Part shown: piece after piece, positions 48,031 through 60,100 of the stretch | Layout of the letters: each line of letters starts with the position of its first letter | Position numbering within the stretch: the first letter of the stretch is position 1 | Source: Brachionus manjavacas | Taxonomy: Eukaryota; Rotifera; Eurotatoria; Ploima; Brachionidae | Direction: 5' to 3' | Length of the DNA stretch: 64,000 nucleotides | Assembly (NCBI GenBank): GCA_019054805.1 | Contig: JAHQIY010000026.1 | Location: 620,001 to 684,000 of the forward strand | Translations under genes and position numbers: made by a program | Notes under the pieces: generated by a model | Database searches by the model: none | The model's input: only the letters and a program-made list of their open reading frames with translations | Told to the model about the DNA's origin: nothing

Positions 48031-48514
48031 ATTAAAAAAAAATATTCTGTCAATATATCCCTTTAAAGATCTGAATCAAAAGTTGTCTTAGAAAGCTATG
48101 AAATTTTCTTAGAAAAGCAACATAGATTCAGCATGAAGTTAAAGATACTAATTCAGTTCCTTCTTAAAATGAAATACCACCATAAAAAGGACTTAATGAC
48201 GAAAGAAACAAGTGGTATAAGCGACTCAATAAAGAATGCTTAAGAAAAATGGGAAATGAGACCGACAAAAAAATACTTATTGAACTAACCTAAGCATTTT
48301 AACAAGATCAATACACACTCAAAAATCAAGATGTAGAAGCTGTTTACCTAGATAAGGGCTTCCATCGCTGCTGAAGTGTACTTCTGGGCTCCTTCTCGAT
48401 TTTATTATGGATTTCTCCTGGGTCGATTTGATGGTGGATTTTCTCACATAGTTGGGAGGAGATAAAAAAAGAAAAAAAAAAATTGAATGTAAAAGAGAGC
48501 ACATAATGAATAAT

Positions 48515-49750
48515 ATTAGCAAATGAGCAATCTGGCTTTAGAAGATTAAGGAAGACTGCAGACAACCTTATCTTTTTGATTCAAAAAAGATCCGAGTCTT
48601 TTTGCAGATCTAAAAAGGTGTGCGGTCTCTTTTTTGATATTTCTAAGGCATTTCATAAGGTTTGGCATGAAGGTCTCTTCTATAAAAAAATTAAAGCTCA
48701 AATACCTGACCATCTTATCCTCTGAATACGATCATTCTTGTATCACAGATCTTTCAAGGTAAAAATTAATGAGCTCATATCAAATTCATTTCCAATTAAG
48801 GCAGGCGTTCCACAAGGCTCAGTAATAAGCCCTTACTCTTTAGCATATTTATTAATGATATTCCCAAAGCTGATCTTTGGAGCAAAAAATACTCACTTCT
48901 GTTTGCTGATGATCTGATTACTTTCTTCATATTTAAAAAGACAGGAATAATTGAAAGAGAAATAAATAACTACTTAAAAGAAATAGAGCCATGGCAATGC
49001 AAATGGAAGATGAAAATGTACCCAAATAAATGTACACAATTTTCACAAAAAATAAGAAATTTAATAATACCTTTAGACTTCAGTTATTCAACAAAACTAT
49101 TCCCTATTCTAAAACTAAAAAATTTCTTGGTCTGTACTTTGATGAAAGTCTTTGCTTTGATAAACAAATTAAAGAAGTAAAGACTAAATGCATGAATAGA
49201 CTCAATGTAATAAAAATTTTGTCTTGAAAAAATTGGAAGCTCAACCACAATACACTAGCTAGTCTTTACAAGGCACTTATTGGCTCAATTCTGGCTTATA
49301 ATTTTCCATGTCTTAACTCATTCTCCGAATCAGGTTTACAAAAGTTACAAGTTATTCAAGATACTGCTGTTAGATTCATTCTAAAACTTCCTCTCAGAAC
49401 CTTCTCTGAATCATTATTCTATGAAGCAGGAAATAAAATGAATATTAGTAAAATTACCCACAGACTAAGCAATCTCTTAGAAAATTACCTTCGTAATGCT
49501 CTTGATTATTCAGTTCCATTGACTAACAGACTTGTTTCGGAGTAAAGAAGAGGCTTCGATTCTAGATTTATTACGAATCTCACTCCTCTATGTAGCTGCT
49601 ACCTAATTATACAAAAATTTTCTGTTTCTTAAGATCTTATCAATATTTTTTGTTCTTTTTTTACTTTTTTTCTTTCAGCTCAATTCTTTTAATTAACTAA
49701 ATAGCTCTTTAATTAATAATAATACAAATAAATAATAATAATAATTATTT
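48515..49750 (+). mobile_element. LINE (Jockey/CR1-like) RT domain, frameshifted
   Basis: Plus-strand RT motifs occur in order: EQSGFRRLRKTADNL, LFFDISKAFHKVWHEGL, AGVPQGSVISP, LLFADDLITFF (after a frameshift near 48830), KTKKFLGLYFDESLCF, then LASLYKALIGSILAYNFP and VIQDTAVRFILKLP. At least one frameshift and stops near 48723 and 49226 show it is dead. An A/T-repeat stretch near 49715-49745 may be its tail. Linker sequence may extend upstream to about 48120. Confidence 0.88.
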
Positions 49751-49799
49751 AAATTAAAATTAAAAAAAAATAAAAAAAATTAAAATTTATATTAAATAA

Positions 49800-49918
49800 T
49801 TTATTCAATTTTTTTAGAAAACACTAAAACTTTGTCTAATTTATTACATTTTACTTTTTTTTTTTACTTTTTTTTTTCATCGCCTTTAAGGCGTTCATTG
49901 AAATAAATAAATAAAAAG
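49800..49918 (+). mobile_element. second LINE-type 3' end, CGCCTTTAAGGCG hairpin
   Basis: A 13-bp palindrome CGCCTTTAAGGCG is followed by TTCATTGAAATAAATAAATA. It matches the 3' end at 42818. It either belongs to the RT fragment upstream or is a separate insertion abutting it. Confidence 0.5.
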
Positions 49919-50956
49919 TATGTATTTTGCTTTCAAATTTAGAAGAAGAGGGTTTAGCTTCGAGTTGAGATGATGGAAGCCAGTTAATATTGTTTCGTCA
50001 AAAAAATATGTTCAAAATCAGTGCTATTAAATCATTTGCACCAAATTAAGCGCTGCAACTTTTTAAGATCGGTCAGTTGAGGGTATTTTTTCATAACCTG
50101 CATTCTAAATCCTTTGTTAATTCACAAATATAAAAAATAACTAAAAGTTCTAATTTTTGAAAAACACTAACGATTTTTTTTAATTTATAAACCTTAAAAA
50201 TTAATTAGACTTAAACGAATTTTTACTTATTTTGACTATTTATACCAAATTTTATCTAAAATAACATTAATATTATTTAAAGTTAATTATAGTCAAATAC
50301 TCATAGAAAATCAGGACTGTATCTTTATTCTCTTTTTGTAAATTCGAAATCAATCAAGCACCTATCTTGATAAAGAATGATAATTTCCTCATTTATTGAT
50401 AATAAATATAACTACTTGTTTTCAAAATTTAAAATTTAATATTCTCTCTAAGACTCGATGCTCAAAAAACATATTTTTCTAATGAATTGTCAAAATTTTC
50501 AATGAAACATTAATTTTCTCTTAGATTTAACAATTTGATTGTTTATAGAAAGGAGCATATCTTAAATCACTTTAGGGTAAAATGGAAATTTTAAAAAGCT
50601 GAAATTCAATTTAAAAAGTTTCTTCGAAAAAATGTTGCGATTGACAGCAAGGCATGCCATGTCATGAGACTATCATCAGCAAATTTAATTTTATATCTCC
50701 TCTGCAAAAACTCGACATTTTCTCCGTAAAATGGACGCCAAAAAGCTAAAATAAAAATAAAATTCTGAGGCTGAATTTTGATTTACTGAATTTTTTTTTC
50801 ACCAAAATCAATTGTATCTTTATTTTGTTTTTGTAAAAAGCCAACAATTGCTACAATTACGTTATTTTATGTAAGTTTACGTCATCTAACTTTAATTTTT
50901 TCGATACAGATATAAAATTTTATAATAAATTGAGTAACAATTATTAATAGGCCGCA
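49919..50956. other. spacer, no gene seen
   Basis: A/T-rich with no supported feature apart from a TTTACGTCAT word near 50878, part of a dispersed ACGTAA motif. Confidence 0.45.
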
Positions 50957-51611
50957 TATTAAAGCGTCATTTATTTTAATTAAACGTCAATAAAATTAAT
51001 GTAAATTAAATGTATTAATTGTCATAATCAAAATGGTAACTTATTTCAATGAACCATGGCTCGAATCTTACGACCCCAATAAATAATTTTATGGGGAATT
51101 CATGAGGCTTTCGACGAATAAATCGAAGCTCGAGACAACTTAAGGAATACTTTAATTGAAACTGAGGTAGAAGAAGGTAATAATGAGACTACCCTAGCAG
51201 CAAATTCCTACAATAACGCTGTTATCCCATTTAATAATGTGGAAGCATATAATTGGTGTTGATTAAAGCCAAGGATTATTCGAGTCCTTTCCAGCTGAAG
51301 CTTGCGACATACCTTTCGGAAAATAAAGAGGAGTAGGACGACCAAAAAAGGAATTAAAAGCATTAGTAATGAAATGATTGAAAATATTTTCTTAATTTTT
51401 TTATGATTAAAATTTTTTTTTATGACTCTTTACTTTATAACATTTAATTTTATTATGTGATAACTAATTACTTAAAATGACAACTATTACTTTTAATTTA
51501 CGATTCATTCATTCAATTGACTAATTTTTATGTTGACTAATTAATATAAATAAATGACGATTTGATCTTTTTTTAATTGACGTTTAATCAAAATAAATGA
51601 CACTTTAATAT
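50957..51611. mobile_element. 0.65-kb TIR element with decayed internal coding sequence
   Basis: The left end TATTAAAGCGTCATTTATTT (50957-50991) is matched by the reverse complement of 51576..51611 with two or three changes. Between them, a plus-strand stretch (about 51040-51370) is more G+C-rich and reads in short frames (NNETTLAANSYNNAVIPFNN; VGRPKKELKAL). This suggests a decayed transposase with a GRPKK basic patch. The family is not recognised. Confidence 0.65.
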
Positions 51612-52258
51612 ATTTTCTTATTAATATCGTTCCAAAACACTTATGGCCAAAAAAAAGTGATTTTTTGGAAAAATAAGAATTGAAAGTTAACTTAAAAATT
51701 TTTTTAAAATCAATAGAATATTTAAATGAAAGTTATATTTTTTAATCAAATATTTCATTAAAAAATTTAACCAAATTTTACCAAAAAATTTGTAATTTAA
51801 TTACAAATACGTAGAAAAGGCTAATTTTCATTAATTTAAATTGACAAAATTGAGCTTTTTAAACTTTAAACTTTGATGATGAAACAACATGAAACAAAAT
51901 ATAATTTTTTCTTAATTCAACTAATAAAAATTATTTTTAATTCACAAGTGAATATTAATGATCAAATAAAATAAAAATTTATTTATTTTTTGTCTCTATG
52001 ATCTATTCTAATTAGAATTATTTATCGGTTTGTAAATTTGTTTCATTTAAACGCCGAAATTCTGTCATTGCTCCTTTAATAAAATTGTAAAAATTTTCAA
52101 TTCTAGGTTAACATACAATTTGATTAAAAACAATCAATTAATTGACAAATTAATTTCTTTAAATTTTTTCTTTAAACTGTGCTGTTAAATAAAACATTTT
52201 TTTTTCCCTCCTTTTAAAACTGAAAAAAAATCTGTAGGAAAAAATCCATGTTTTTTTA

Positions 52259-52332
52259 CAGAGTTGTTTAAAAGTCAAAAATTTCAAGTCCGGACTTTTT
52301 TATTTTTTCTTTTCAAAAGTCCAAGTCTTTTA
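52259..52332 (+). repeat. hAT-like terminal sequence
   Basis: CAGAGTTGTTTAAAAGTC followed by a palindromic AAGTCCGGACTT and AAAGTCCAAGTC. The clearest of the four related ends. No partner end or transposase was found nearby. Confidence 0.45.
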
Positions 52333-53389
52333 TGCTAAAATTGCAAGAAAATTCTGAAATATAGCAAATCTATATTCATTAGACAAGAGTGTAAATAAAG
52401 CCCGATCTAGCAAATTAAAAATAAAAAGTGGAATTTAAAAAAAAAATTTAAAGTGACATTAATTTTGGACTTTTGAAAAAAAATTGATTTTTAATAATCA
52501 AAATTTTTTATTAAAATCTTTGAATGGAAATTCTCGATTCCGTAAAATTAAATATCCAAATTAATGTGAGATTAAGTAAAATAAAGTAATTTTAGCGATT
52601 TTGGCTTTTTGTAGAAGCTTTTGTCATCTTCAAAAGAGATTTTAATTCTGCAATTTGCTTTTGCTCTCAAAAATTAAAAAAAAATATTAAATTAAGTTGA
52701 TTTAAAATTAGCTTTAGTGTTCATGTTAATTATAACAAGCTTCACATCAAATACATCATTCTTTTAAACAATTATGATATTTATCAGCAAAACTGAAACA
52801 GCAGTATATTTAGCTTTCAATAATCTAAATTCCAGTATAAATAAGCCAAGAATTGCTATGTATACGTTATTTTACGAAATTAGCGAACAACAATGATAAC
52901 AGAGTTTGTAAATTTCTTGGATTTAAATTTACACTCAGCTCATAATTAAAACTCATTCTAAATGATAATTTCAAAATTTTATTACATTCTCAAAAATATA
53001 CTGATAAACTGTTTTTAAAAAAACAAACAATTATTGAGATAATCCACATTAACAATGTTATTGACTTAGAATGTCTTCTTCTTCTACTTAGTAAAATGTT
53101 TTTATATTAATAATTTTATTAAAGACAAAATGAAAATACTAGAAAAAAGCTTTTTTTCTCTTTATGAACTAGGTTGAAAACCTAAGTCTTACTTTAGACT
53201 CAAGGGTTTCGGATTAAAACAATAAAGGTTTAAACAAAGACTTTATTGGGACACGAGGCCTGAATCCAAAACAAAGCAAAATTTATCTATTAACTAAAAA
53301 AACTTAGATTATAACTAGACAACAACAAAAAAAATTTTTAATAACAATAAATCTTTTATACACATAGATACAAATACAAATTTCCAATT
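52333..53389. other. spacer, no gene seen
   Basis: A/T-rich spacer. The stretch 53160-53280 is less A/T-rich (AAGACTTTATTGGGACACGA) and may be the flank of the mariner-like remnant that follows. Confidence 0.4.
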
Positions 53390-53610
53390 ATGCAGAACAA
53401 ACTTTTATTTGAGGCGTCTACAGATGGTTTGGCCTGTCTACTATTTGACCTAATACATTATTCCATTCAAATAGACCAGAAATCCTCAATTGAACCAACT
53501 TTTGGCACGTTTGGATGGCTATCAAAGAATTTGACATAATTGATGCCATTATCGTCAACAAACCCAGTAGTTCTGACCATAACAAATTTTTTCAATCAAA
53601 ATGTTGCTCA
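53390..53610 (-). mobile_element. Tc1/mariner-superfamily transposase fragment (PxxxxIEDFW type)
   Basis: The minus strand reads MVRTTGFVDDNGINYVKFFD, then SHPNVPKVGSIEDFWSI, then a stop. The NVP...IEDFW block is the variant of the third catalytic motif found in one group of Tc1/mariner-like transposases. Fewer than 60 codons are preserved. Confidence 0.5.
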
Positions 53611-54399
53611 TTGATAAATGGAATCAGCCTCTTCTTGTTATTCAATTTTAATTTTTCCTGAAAATATGAAGTTTTCAATATTTTGTTACATTTTTGCTTA
53701 TTTTGCTCTATGATTCAACTAATCACTCTTGGCTAATTTTTGTATTTTCATTATTTTCTAAATTTACCGTTCTTTTTATAAGCTATAAAAAGTGGGTATT
53801 AGATATTAAAAAAAGTTGCCAAAGATAAATCTTAAGCAAAAATTGTTAACTTTAAATATTTACTTATAACCTTTAGTATAAAATTGACAAGAATTTTACA
53901 GAAATTATTATATTTTTCTAAAGAATGTAGACCATGAGGTTGTGAAGTTCATTTCAAATCAGAAAATTTTTAATAACTTGTTCACTAAAAGAAATAATTT
54001 AGTTTTGTAAAATGTTTAATCATAAGATAATTTGCTTAAAGCAGTAAAATAAATCGAAAAAATACTACAATTTACAATTTACAATTCTACAATTTTCTAC
54101 ATTTTGCACGCCATTAAAAATTATTGGAACCAAGTAATTAATTGTATTGCATAGTTTTTGCAGACATATATTTTCGAATTAAGTAAAGTTGCCTAACCAT
54201 TAAGCATTTTATAGAACTAAATTATCTTTTTTAATGAAAAAAGTTATTCAAGTTTTTTTGAATTGAAACGATCGCATTTAAATGAACTTAACAACCCTGT
54301 AAACCAAAGCCTTTTTTTTAATTTAAACTAGCCATTTTTCTTAAATTCAGTGCATTAATTATAGGATGCTAATTTTATTCTCGATACCGTGTTCATTTG

Positions 54400-54705
54400 G
54401 ATATACTTTATACCAAAGAGACAGAATGGAAATTGGCGGTGGAGAATGTTTCTATGTTAGACACGATTTATGTTCGATTCAAGTGACTAGTAGAGTTCTC
54501 TGAGCAGATGGTGCTGAATAGATATTGTGTGGAGTGAGAAGTGGTGCGGAAAGTTTGTAGGTTGGAAGTATATACAGACCACCTAGAAGAAAGGATTTTG
54601 TCACTATGTGTGTGAATGATTCACTAAAGAGCAACCGAAAATGATAGAAAATAAAATAAATGATGCGGTGGTAGTTTGTGGTGATTTCAATTTTTGAAAA
54701 TCATT
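54400..54705 (+). mobile_element. LINE endonuclease (APE-type) fragment
   Basis: Plus-strand pieces in order are GGGECFYVRHDL, CGVRSGAES, VGSIYRPPRRKDF and DAVVVCGDFNF, which is the layout of the apurinic-type endonuclease of CR1/Jockey LINEs. Several stops interrupt it. No RT domain follows, so it is an isolated 5'-part remnant. Confidence 0.75.
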
Positions 54706-54908
54706 TGGGAGACAGATGCTCCCATAAAAATTCACTGAAAATTACCTTATTATTATAATCTTTAAAGAATTAATATTTGGTAATGTGTTTAAAACAGAAA
54801 GCAAAATATTAACTTAAAAAAAAAAAATTTAATGTGACTGCATAAAATAAAGAATTAATTAATTGAAAATTTTTCTTTTAAGAATCTTTTTAAAAAATAA
54901 TTTTTTAT

Positions 54909-56867
54909 TTATTTTTCATCGGTAATTTTTGTCGGAACTTTATCTTCGATTTTTGATTTTTCGTCCTTTTCACTCTCGTTTTCAATTTCTCTGTACAAGC
55001 TGGCCGCTTCAAATACTCGTTTAACGCTTAAGTCAACCTCTCGAATAACCGCTGACGGTAGAAAAGCACCTGCGACGAACCGGTTTTCAGCGAGTAGAAA
55101 ATTAAAAACATTTATCGCTTTTTCCTTAAAATCAAAATAATTAGGATGGAAAAATCCAATTTAATCAGACGGCTATGATAAGGACACTAATCTGTAGATT
55201 AACTTTGGAATTAAAACTAAAATTGAAAAATAATTCAAATTTAAATTTAAATTTAAATTTTAAAAATACTTTACTAAATAAAAAACCTAAAAAAAAAAAA
55301 AAAAAATATAACTATCGAATTTAAAATGGATTTCAAAGAGCTAAAAGTCATGGATAAACTCTTGTTGGAATATCTGATTCCATCCTGTAGTTCCTCCTTT
55401 ACCTGATGTACATTGGTATTTTGTTACCACAAAGGGAATGCGTAAAATGCCAACGGAAATGTAGATAAAAATTTCGAAAAAATATACCTGAAAAATATGT
55501 TTGGCGATGTAAGAAGTGTACAAAGTTCTTTTCTGTCAAACAAGGCTCATTTTTCCAGAAATGTAGAATACCAACTATTTGAATAATTAAATATTGGGTG
55601 AAAAAGTGTTAGCAATGTGATATTTATGTGAGTCTTAAAATGTATAAACCAATTGGTTTACTAATTTTGTTTTAGTAAACTAAAATTACTCTTTTTTATC
55701 TTTAATTACTATGATAAAAAAAAAAGTAATTTTAGTTACAAAAACAATTCCAAGCCTTTGTTTTATAAATATTGACAGATCTTTAATTGGTAACAAATAA
55801 GTCACATTTAAAATTGGAGCTTTGCTCAATAAAATTATGTATTCTATAACTCTTAATCTCAATAAATCTAATTTTTAATTTTACTTTTTCTGTATTTTTA
55901 AACTTATTTCATTTTTAATTATCTATTTTTTCATTTCTAATTTTTAAGGAGCACTTGCTCGGCATAGAATGCATAGAAAGCATTCTTTGAAACCTTGTTT
56001 TGTCCACTTGAATGATTCTATTTGAAAAGAGTTTTTTTTAAGGCAAAAACCAAGTCAAATCATTGACTTAAAGAATTTTTATTTTTATTAAATTTTAAAT
56101 CGAATCTCAATTTCGTTTTACGGCAATTTTAATTTTGATTTAAAATTCACTTAAGATATGTGTTATTTAAAAAGAAAATTATTCTCGATCAAAAACATTA
56201 GGTATAAAATCTAACAAATTGTCTATATTTAAGATTTTTTAAGATAGTACATAAAAATAGATAAAAGGCTTTTTTTCAAACATAAAAATTATTTACGGTT
56301 GGTAAAATTTCAAAGTTGTTTAACTTGTTCTGAATTAACCATTTGGGTACACTCGGATTTATTTTTGAATATTTGTCTCCAGTGCCAATTACCAAAATAT
56401 CTTATTTAAAAATTTGGTTCCAAAAGTAATATATATTTATAAATAATGTGATCTTTTACCAATTTTTGGATCAAGCATCTTGAATAGCAATAGAGATTTT
56501 TCATTTATTTCATCAATGTCGGCAATATTCCAACTGTAAATAGTTTTGGGGAAAATTATCATGGGTCCAAAAACGCGAATATTCTGATTCAATGTGAAAC
56601 CATATTCATTGTATGAAGTAATTTGAAGTGGAATTCCCTCTTCTGGAGAAAACTTTTGAATACTTGTTTTCGTGTAGCTAGTGTCCATTAGACCTCCTTG
56701 ATTGCGCGAAGTTCTTGATATTTTTAGAATTAAAAATAAAAAACCTAGCGTAATTCAAAAATAACTTCTTACATTGAAAAAAAAGAGTTTGGCTTAAGGA
56801 TACGGCATTTGTTTAGATTGCTTACGGTAAATGCTGATTTAACCGAATTAAGTATCTTAGAAGACAT
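54909..56867 (-). CDS. NDUFAF3: mitochondrial complex I assembly factor NDUFAF3
   Basis: Four-exon model: 56773..56867, 56460..56713, 56297..56400 and 54909..55124; 669 nt, 222 residues, all phases consistent. NDUFAF3 partners NDUFAF4 in early assembly of the complex I membrane-peripheral arm. The N-terminus (MSSKILNSVKSAF...) is basic and hydroxylated, as in a mitochondrial leader. The core reads ITSYNEYGFTLNQNIRVFGP, then WNIADIDEI, LFKMLDPKI and LVIGTGDKY, followed by the Phe-rich FNFLLAENRFVAGAFLPSAV that aligns with the family C-terminus. The last 30 residues form a charged tail not typical of vertebrate NDUFAF3 (about 184 aa). Introns 1 and 2 are about 59 bp; intron 3 is 1172 bp and holds a transposase remnant. 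It lies 289 bp downstream of HMG-CoA synthase. Confidence 0.92.
55487..55582 (+). mobile_element. ISXO2-type transposon remnant, zinc-ribbon part
   Basis: The plus strand encodes PEKYVWRCKKCTKFFSVKQG and SFFQKCRIPTI, then a stop. The WRC-x2-C...GSFF pattern is the N-terminal zinc-binding part of ISXO2-like transposases found in animal genomes. It lies antisense in intron 3 of NDUFAF3. Confidence 0.6.
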
Positions 56868-57156
56868 CTAGTGAACAATATTTTTTGATTTTTGTTGCAA
56901 AAACATCAATGGAAAAGTAGCTAGTTAAAACTACATTAATAGATAAAAACCACTCCTAACATTTTCTAAGAATAGTTTCAAAAAAGGAATTTTTTTTCAT
57001 AAAATTTTATTCAAATGAAGAATAAATTAATTAACAAATTTGGAGATATATATCTTAAAACGGAATACAACTTAAATAAAATCAAATGTAAGTAAATTTT
57101 GATGCATAAAGTGTTAAAATGGTTAACAACAAAATCATCCTAATAATTGTATAAAA

Positions 57157-60100
57157 TTATTTTAAACTGGACAATTGATCTAAAACAGCTTTTCTGGTAT
57201 TTTCTAGGTTATAAGCTTCTTTTGAGACTCGGTCATAGGTTCGTCGGTAATTTTGGTCGATTGATTTCAAATACCATGTGCCAGGATACAAAGTGTCGGC
57301 AACAAAATTAGGTTCGCGTGGAACCTTTTTGTTAACAAGTTCACGATGCTGCAAATATTTGTCGTATAGCTCTGGTTCTATTTCAACTCTGTGCTCGGCA
57401 AGTTTGGTGCGTTGCTGTTCGAGCTTAGCCAGTAGATTTTCCAGCGTAAATCTGCTATTGCTGTTCTCTTGGACTATGACCGAAAACATGGCTGAGGCCG
57501 AGCCCGAACCGTAGGAAAACAAACATACTCTGGTATTACGGAGGGCTTGAATAGGTTTGCTTAACAAATGTGATACCAGACACCCGTAAAGAGATGGAGT
57601 GTACATATTGCCAATTTCTTTGGCGAATAACAAAGTTGGAAGAGTTTTTTTATTGAATAATGATTCACTTGATTTAATGAGTTCTTTTTCCAGTTTTTTG
57701 TCCAAAAAACTTTCTTCGTTGGACAAGGACCTAAGCAAAAAATTATTTATCAAATATTCTTTGATGTGTTGGCAATTAAAAATAAAATCTATTTTTCAAT
57801 CGCTTCCAAAATTTTTGAATGAAATTCGGAACAAAGGAAATAAACAAAAATTTTAAAATGAAATAACTTTTTTACCACTTTTTTTTACTCTTTTATTAAA
57901 TGTTTTAGAAAATCTTTTTAATTAAATTGCAAAATTTTTGCAGGGTGGTAGAAAGTATTTAAAAGTGTTTAAATGTCACAAGTCTCAAATTCTAAAGTCC
58001 AAGTTCGAGCCATAGAATTTTATTTGGATTATTTTAAACGCATCGGCAATCCATCAGTCAGAATGACAGAAAAATGATATTTCTGCCGTTCAAGGTAGTG
58101 ATTATGGCAAGTGTAAATGTTCGAATTTAGACTTTTGAAAAAAAAAAAAAAATCCGGACTTAATTTGGGGCTTTCAAACAACGCTGGTATCAGCTGATAC
58201 ATTTTGCCGAAGTATTTTTGTACTTAAAGTAAATGAGTTATTTCATTTTAAGATATTTTTTTGTCCTTTATTCCAAATTCACAATGCCTGAAGAACCCAG
58301 TCTTCAATTTTTTTTATGTTAAAATTTATTTTTATTTAAATAAATAAGATTTTTCGCCTACAATTGTCTTTTTAGGTGAAAATTAAATGGAGAATTCCTT
58401 CTAAAAAATTCAACTTTTTATATTTTCTCTTTAATTCACTCTTTTTAATTTTTAATTTAATTTAATAATTTCTCTTAAAAATTTAACTTTTAAAGAATAA
58501 TTATTCAAATTATATGAGCTCCCTGAGCCTGATCTCTCATTTTTTTTATATTAATATTAGGCCCAATTTAAAGAAAATATTTAACTTGGAGGCAATTTAC
58601 CGTACCAAAATTTAAAACTTTATTAATAACAAAAAAGCCAAAGAAATAACTTCGATTTAGATTTAGAAAATATATTTCCTTTTCGTAATTGCTCTTTTTT
58701 TATTTCTTACTTTGAACTAATTTTTCTAACTTCATCTCTAGTATCTGAAATGATCTATTTGAAATTTTTTGAATAAATTTTAATTTGTTTTTCTCTTTTT
58801 TTAAAAAATTTTTAAAATATATTAAATTTCAAAAGAAATTGAGTAAGAAAGTCTGAAGCTTGAAAATTTTTCAAGTGTTTCAAAATTTGCTTTTTATAAT
58901 TTGCTTTATATTTATTTTGTGCAATAAGACATGTCCCTCAAAAATCATATAAATAATACGAAAAATAAGTTATTTCCCTAATTTCAATATTTTCCTGTTT
59001 AACTTTGTTTTAATTTCATTTTAGCTTACTTTATTTTATTTTACTTTATGGACTCTAGTAAAAGTTTTTATTTAGAACTTACCTGAAGGAACTTTAGCTC
59101 AGTACAGAAAACAAACAAATAAAATAAAATAAGTTAAACATGGAAAAAATTAATCGGATCTACAGTGGTGATTTGATAACAGCATTTTACGAAAAATTAC
59201 GTAAAATATCGTTAAATAACAAAATTTTACCACATTTTACGTAAATTAGCGTAAAATCCGAAAAGTGAGAAAGAGGTATTTTACGAAAAATTGCGTAGAT
59301 TGTTTTGGTGAAATTTGGTAAAATTCAAAATTTTTGAAAAGATGTCTTTTTTTTCGAAAAATCGAAAATTTAAAATATTTTTTTTTTCATAAATTGGTTA
59401 AAAAAATAGTTATTTTTAAATTGTTATAAAAAAAAACTATTTTAAATTTTCGATTTTTCGAAAAAAAAAGACATCTTTTCAAAAATTTTGAATTTTACCA
59501 AATTTAACCAAAATTATCTCAAAATCCTGAAAATTTACGCAATCCTGAAAATAATCATTGTTCGACTACTGTTTCATTATTTTAAATTCGGGAACAGAAA
59601 AAATAAAGCTTAAACTACAATAAATGCAAAACAGGATTCTAAGAATTATAAAATTTTTTCCTCTTAAAACAAGCATTAATACTATGCATAAAGTACTTAA
59701 AATTGATAAAATAGAAGATAGATCAAACCAACTATTCATTAAATTTATGAAAACGAGAGCTCAACATGAATTAATCGCAAAAGAAATCCACGATTACCTT
59801 TCTAAAAGACCAAATGAATCACAACAAAAATTCAGAACAGTTTTTGACAAGCTACAATGATAAATTTAAATTTTTTACTCAAATTCTTCAATGTAACTTA
59901 ACTTAAATTATATGTTATTTTTTTATTCAATTTTAAATTGCCTATGAGGCTAAAATTAATAATAATTATAATAATTAATTGTAAAATTCCTTACAGGCTG
60001 GCTGAAAAGAAGGCACTACGCCGTTCGGAGCTGCCAAGAGGAACTATTCCCTCTAAATTACATATTAAATAAATAAATGAAGGAGCTTTAGCTCGGCACA

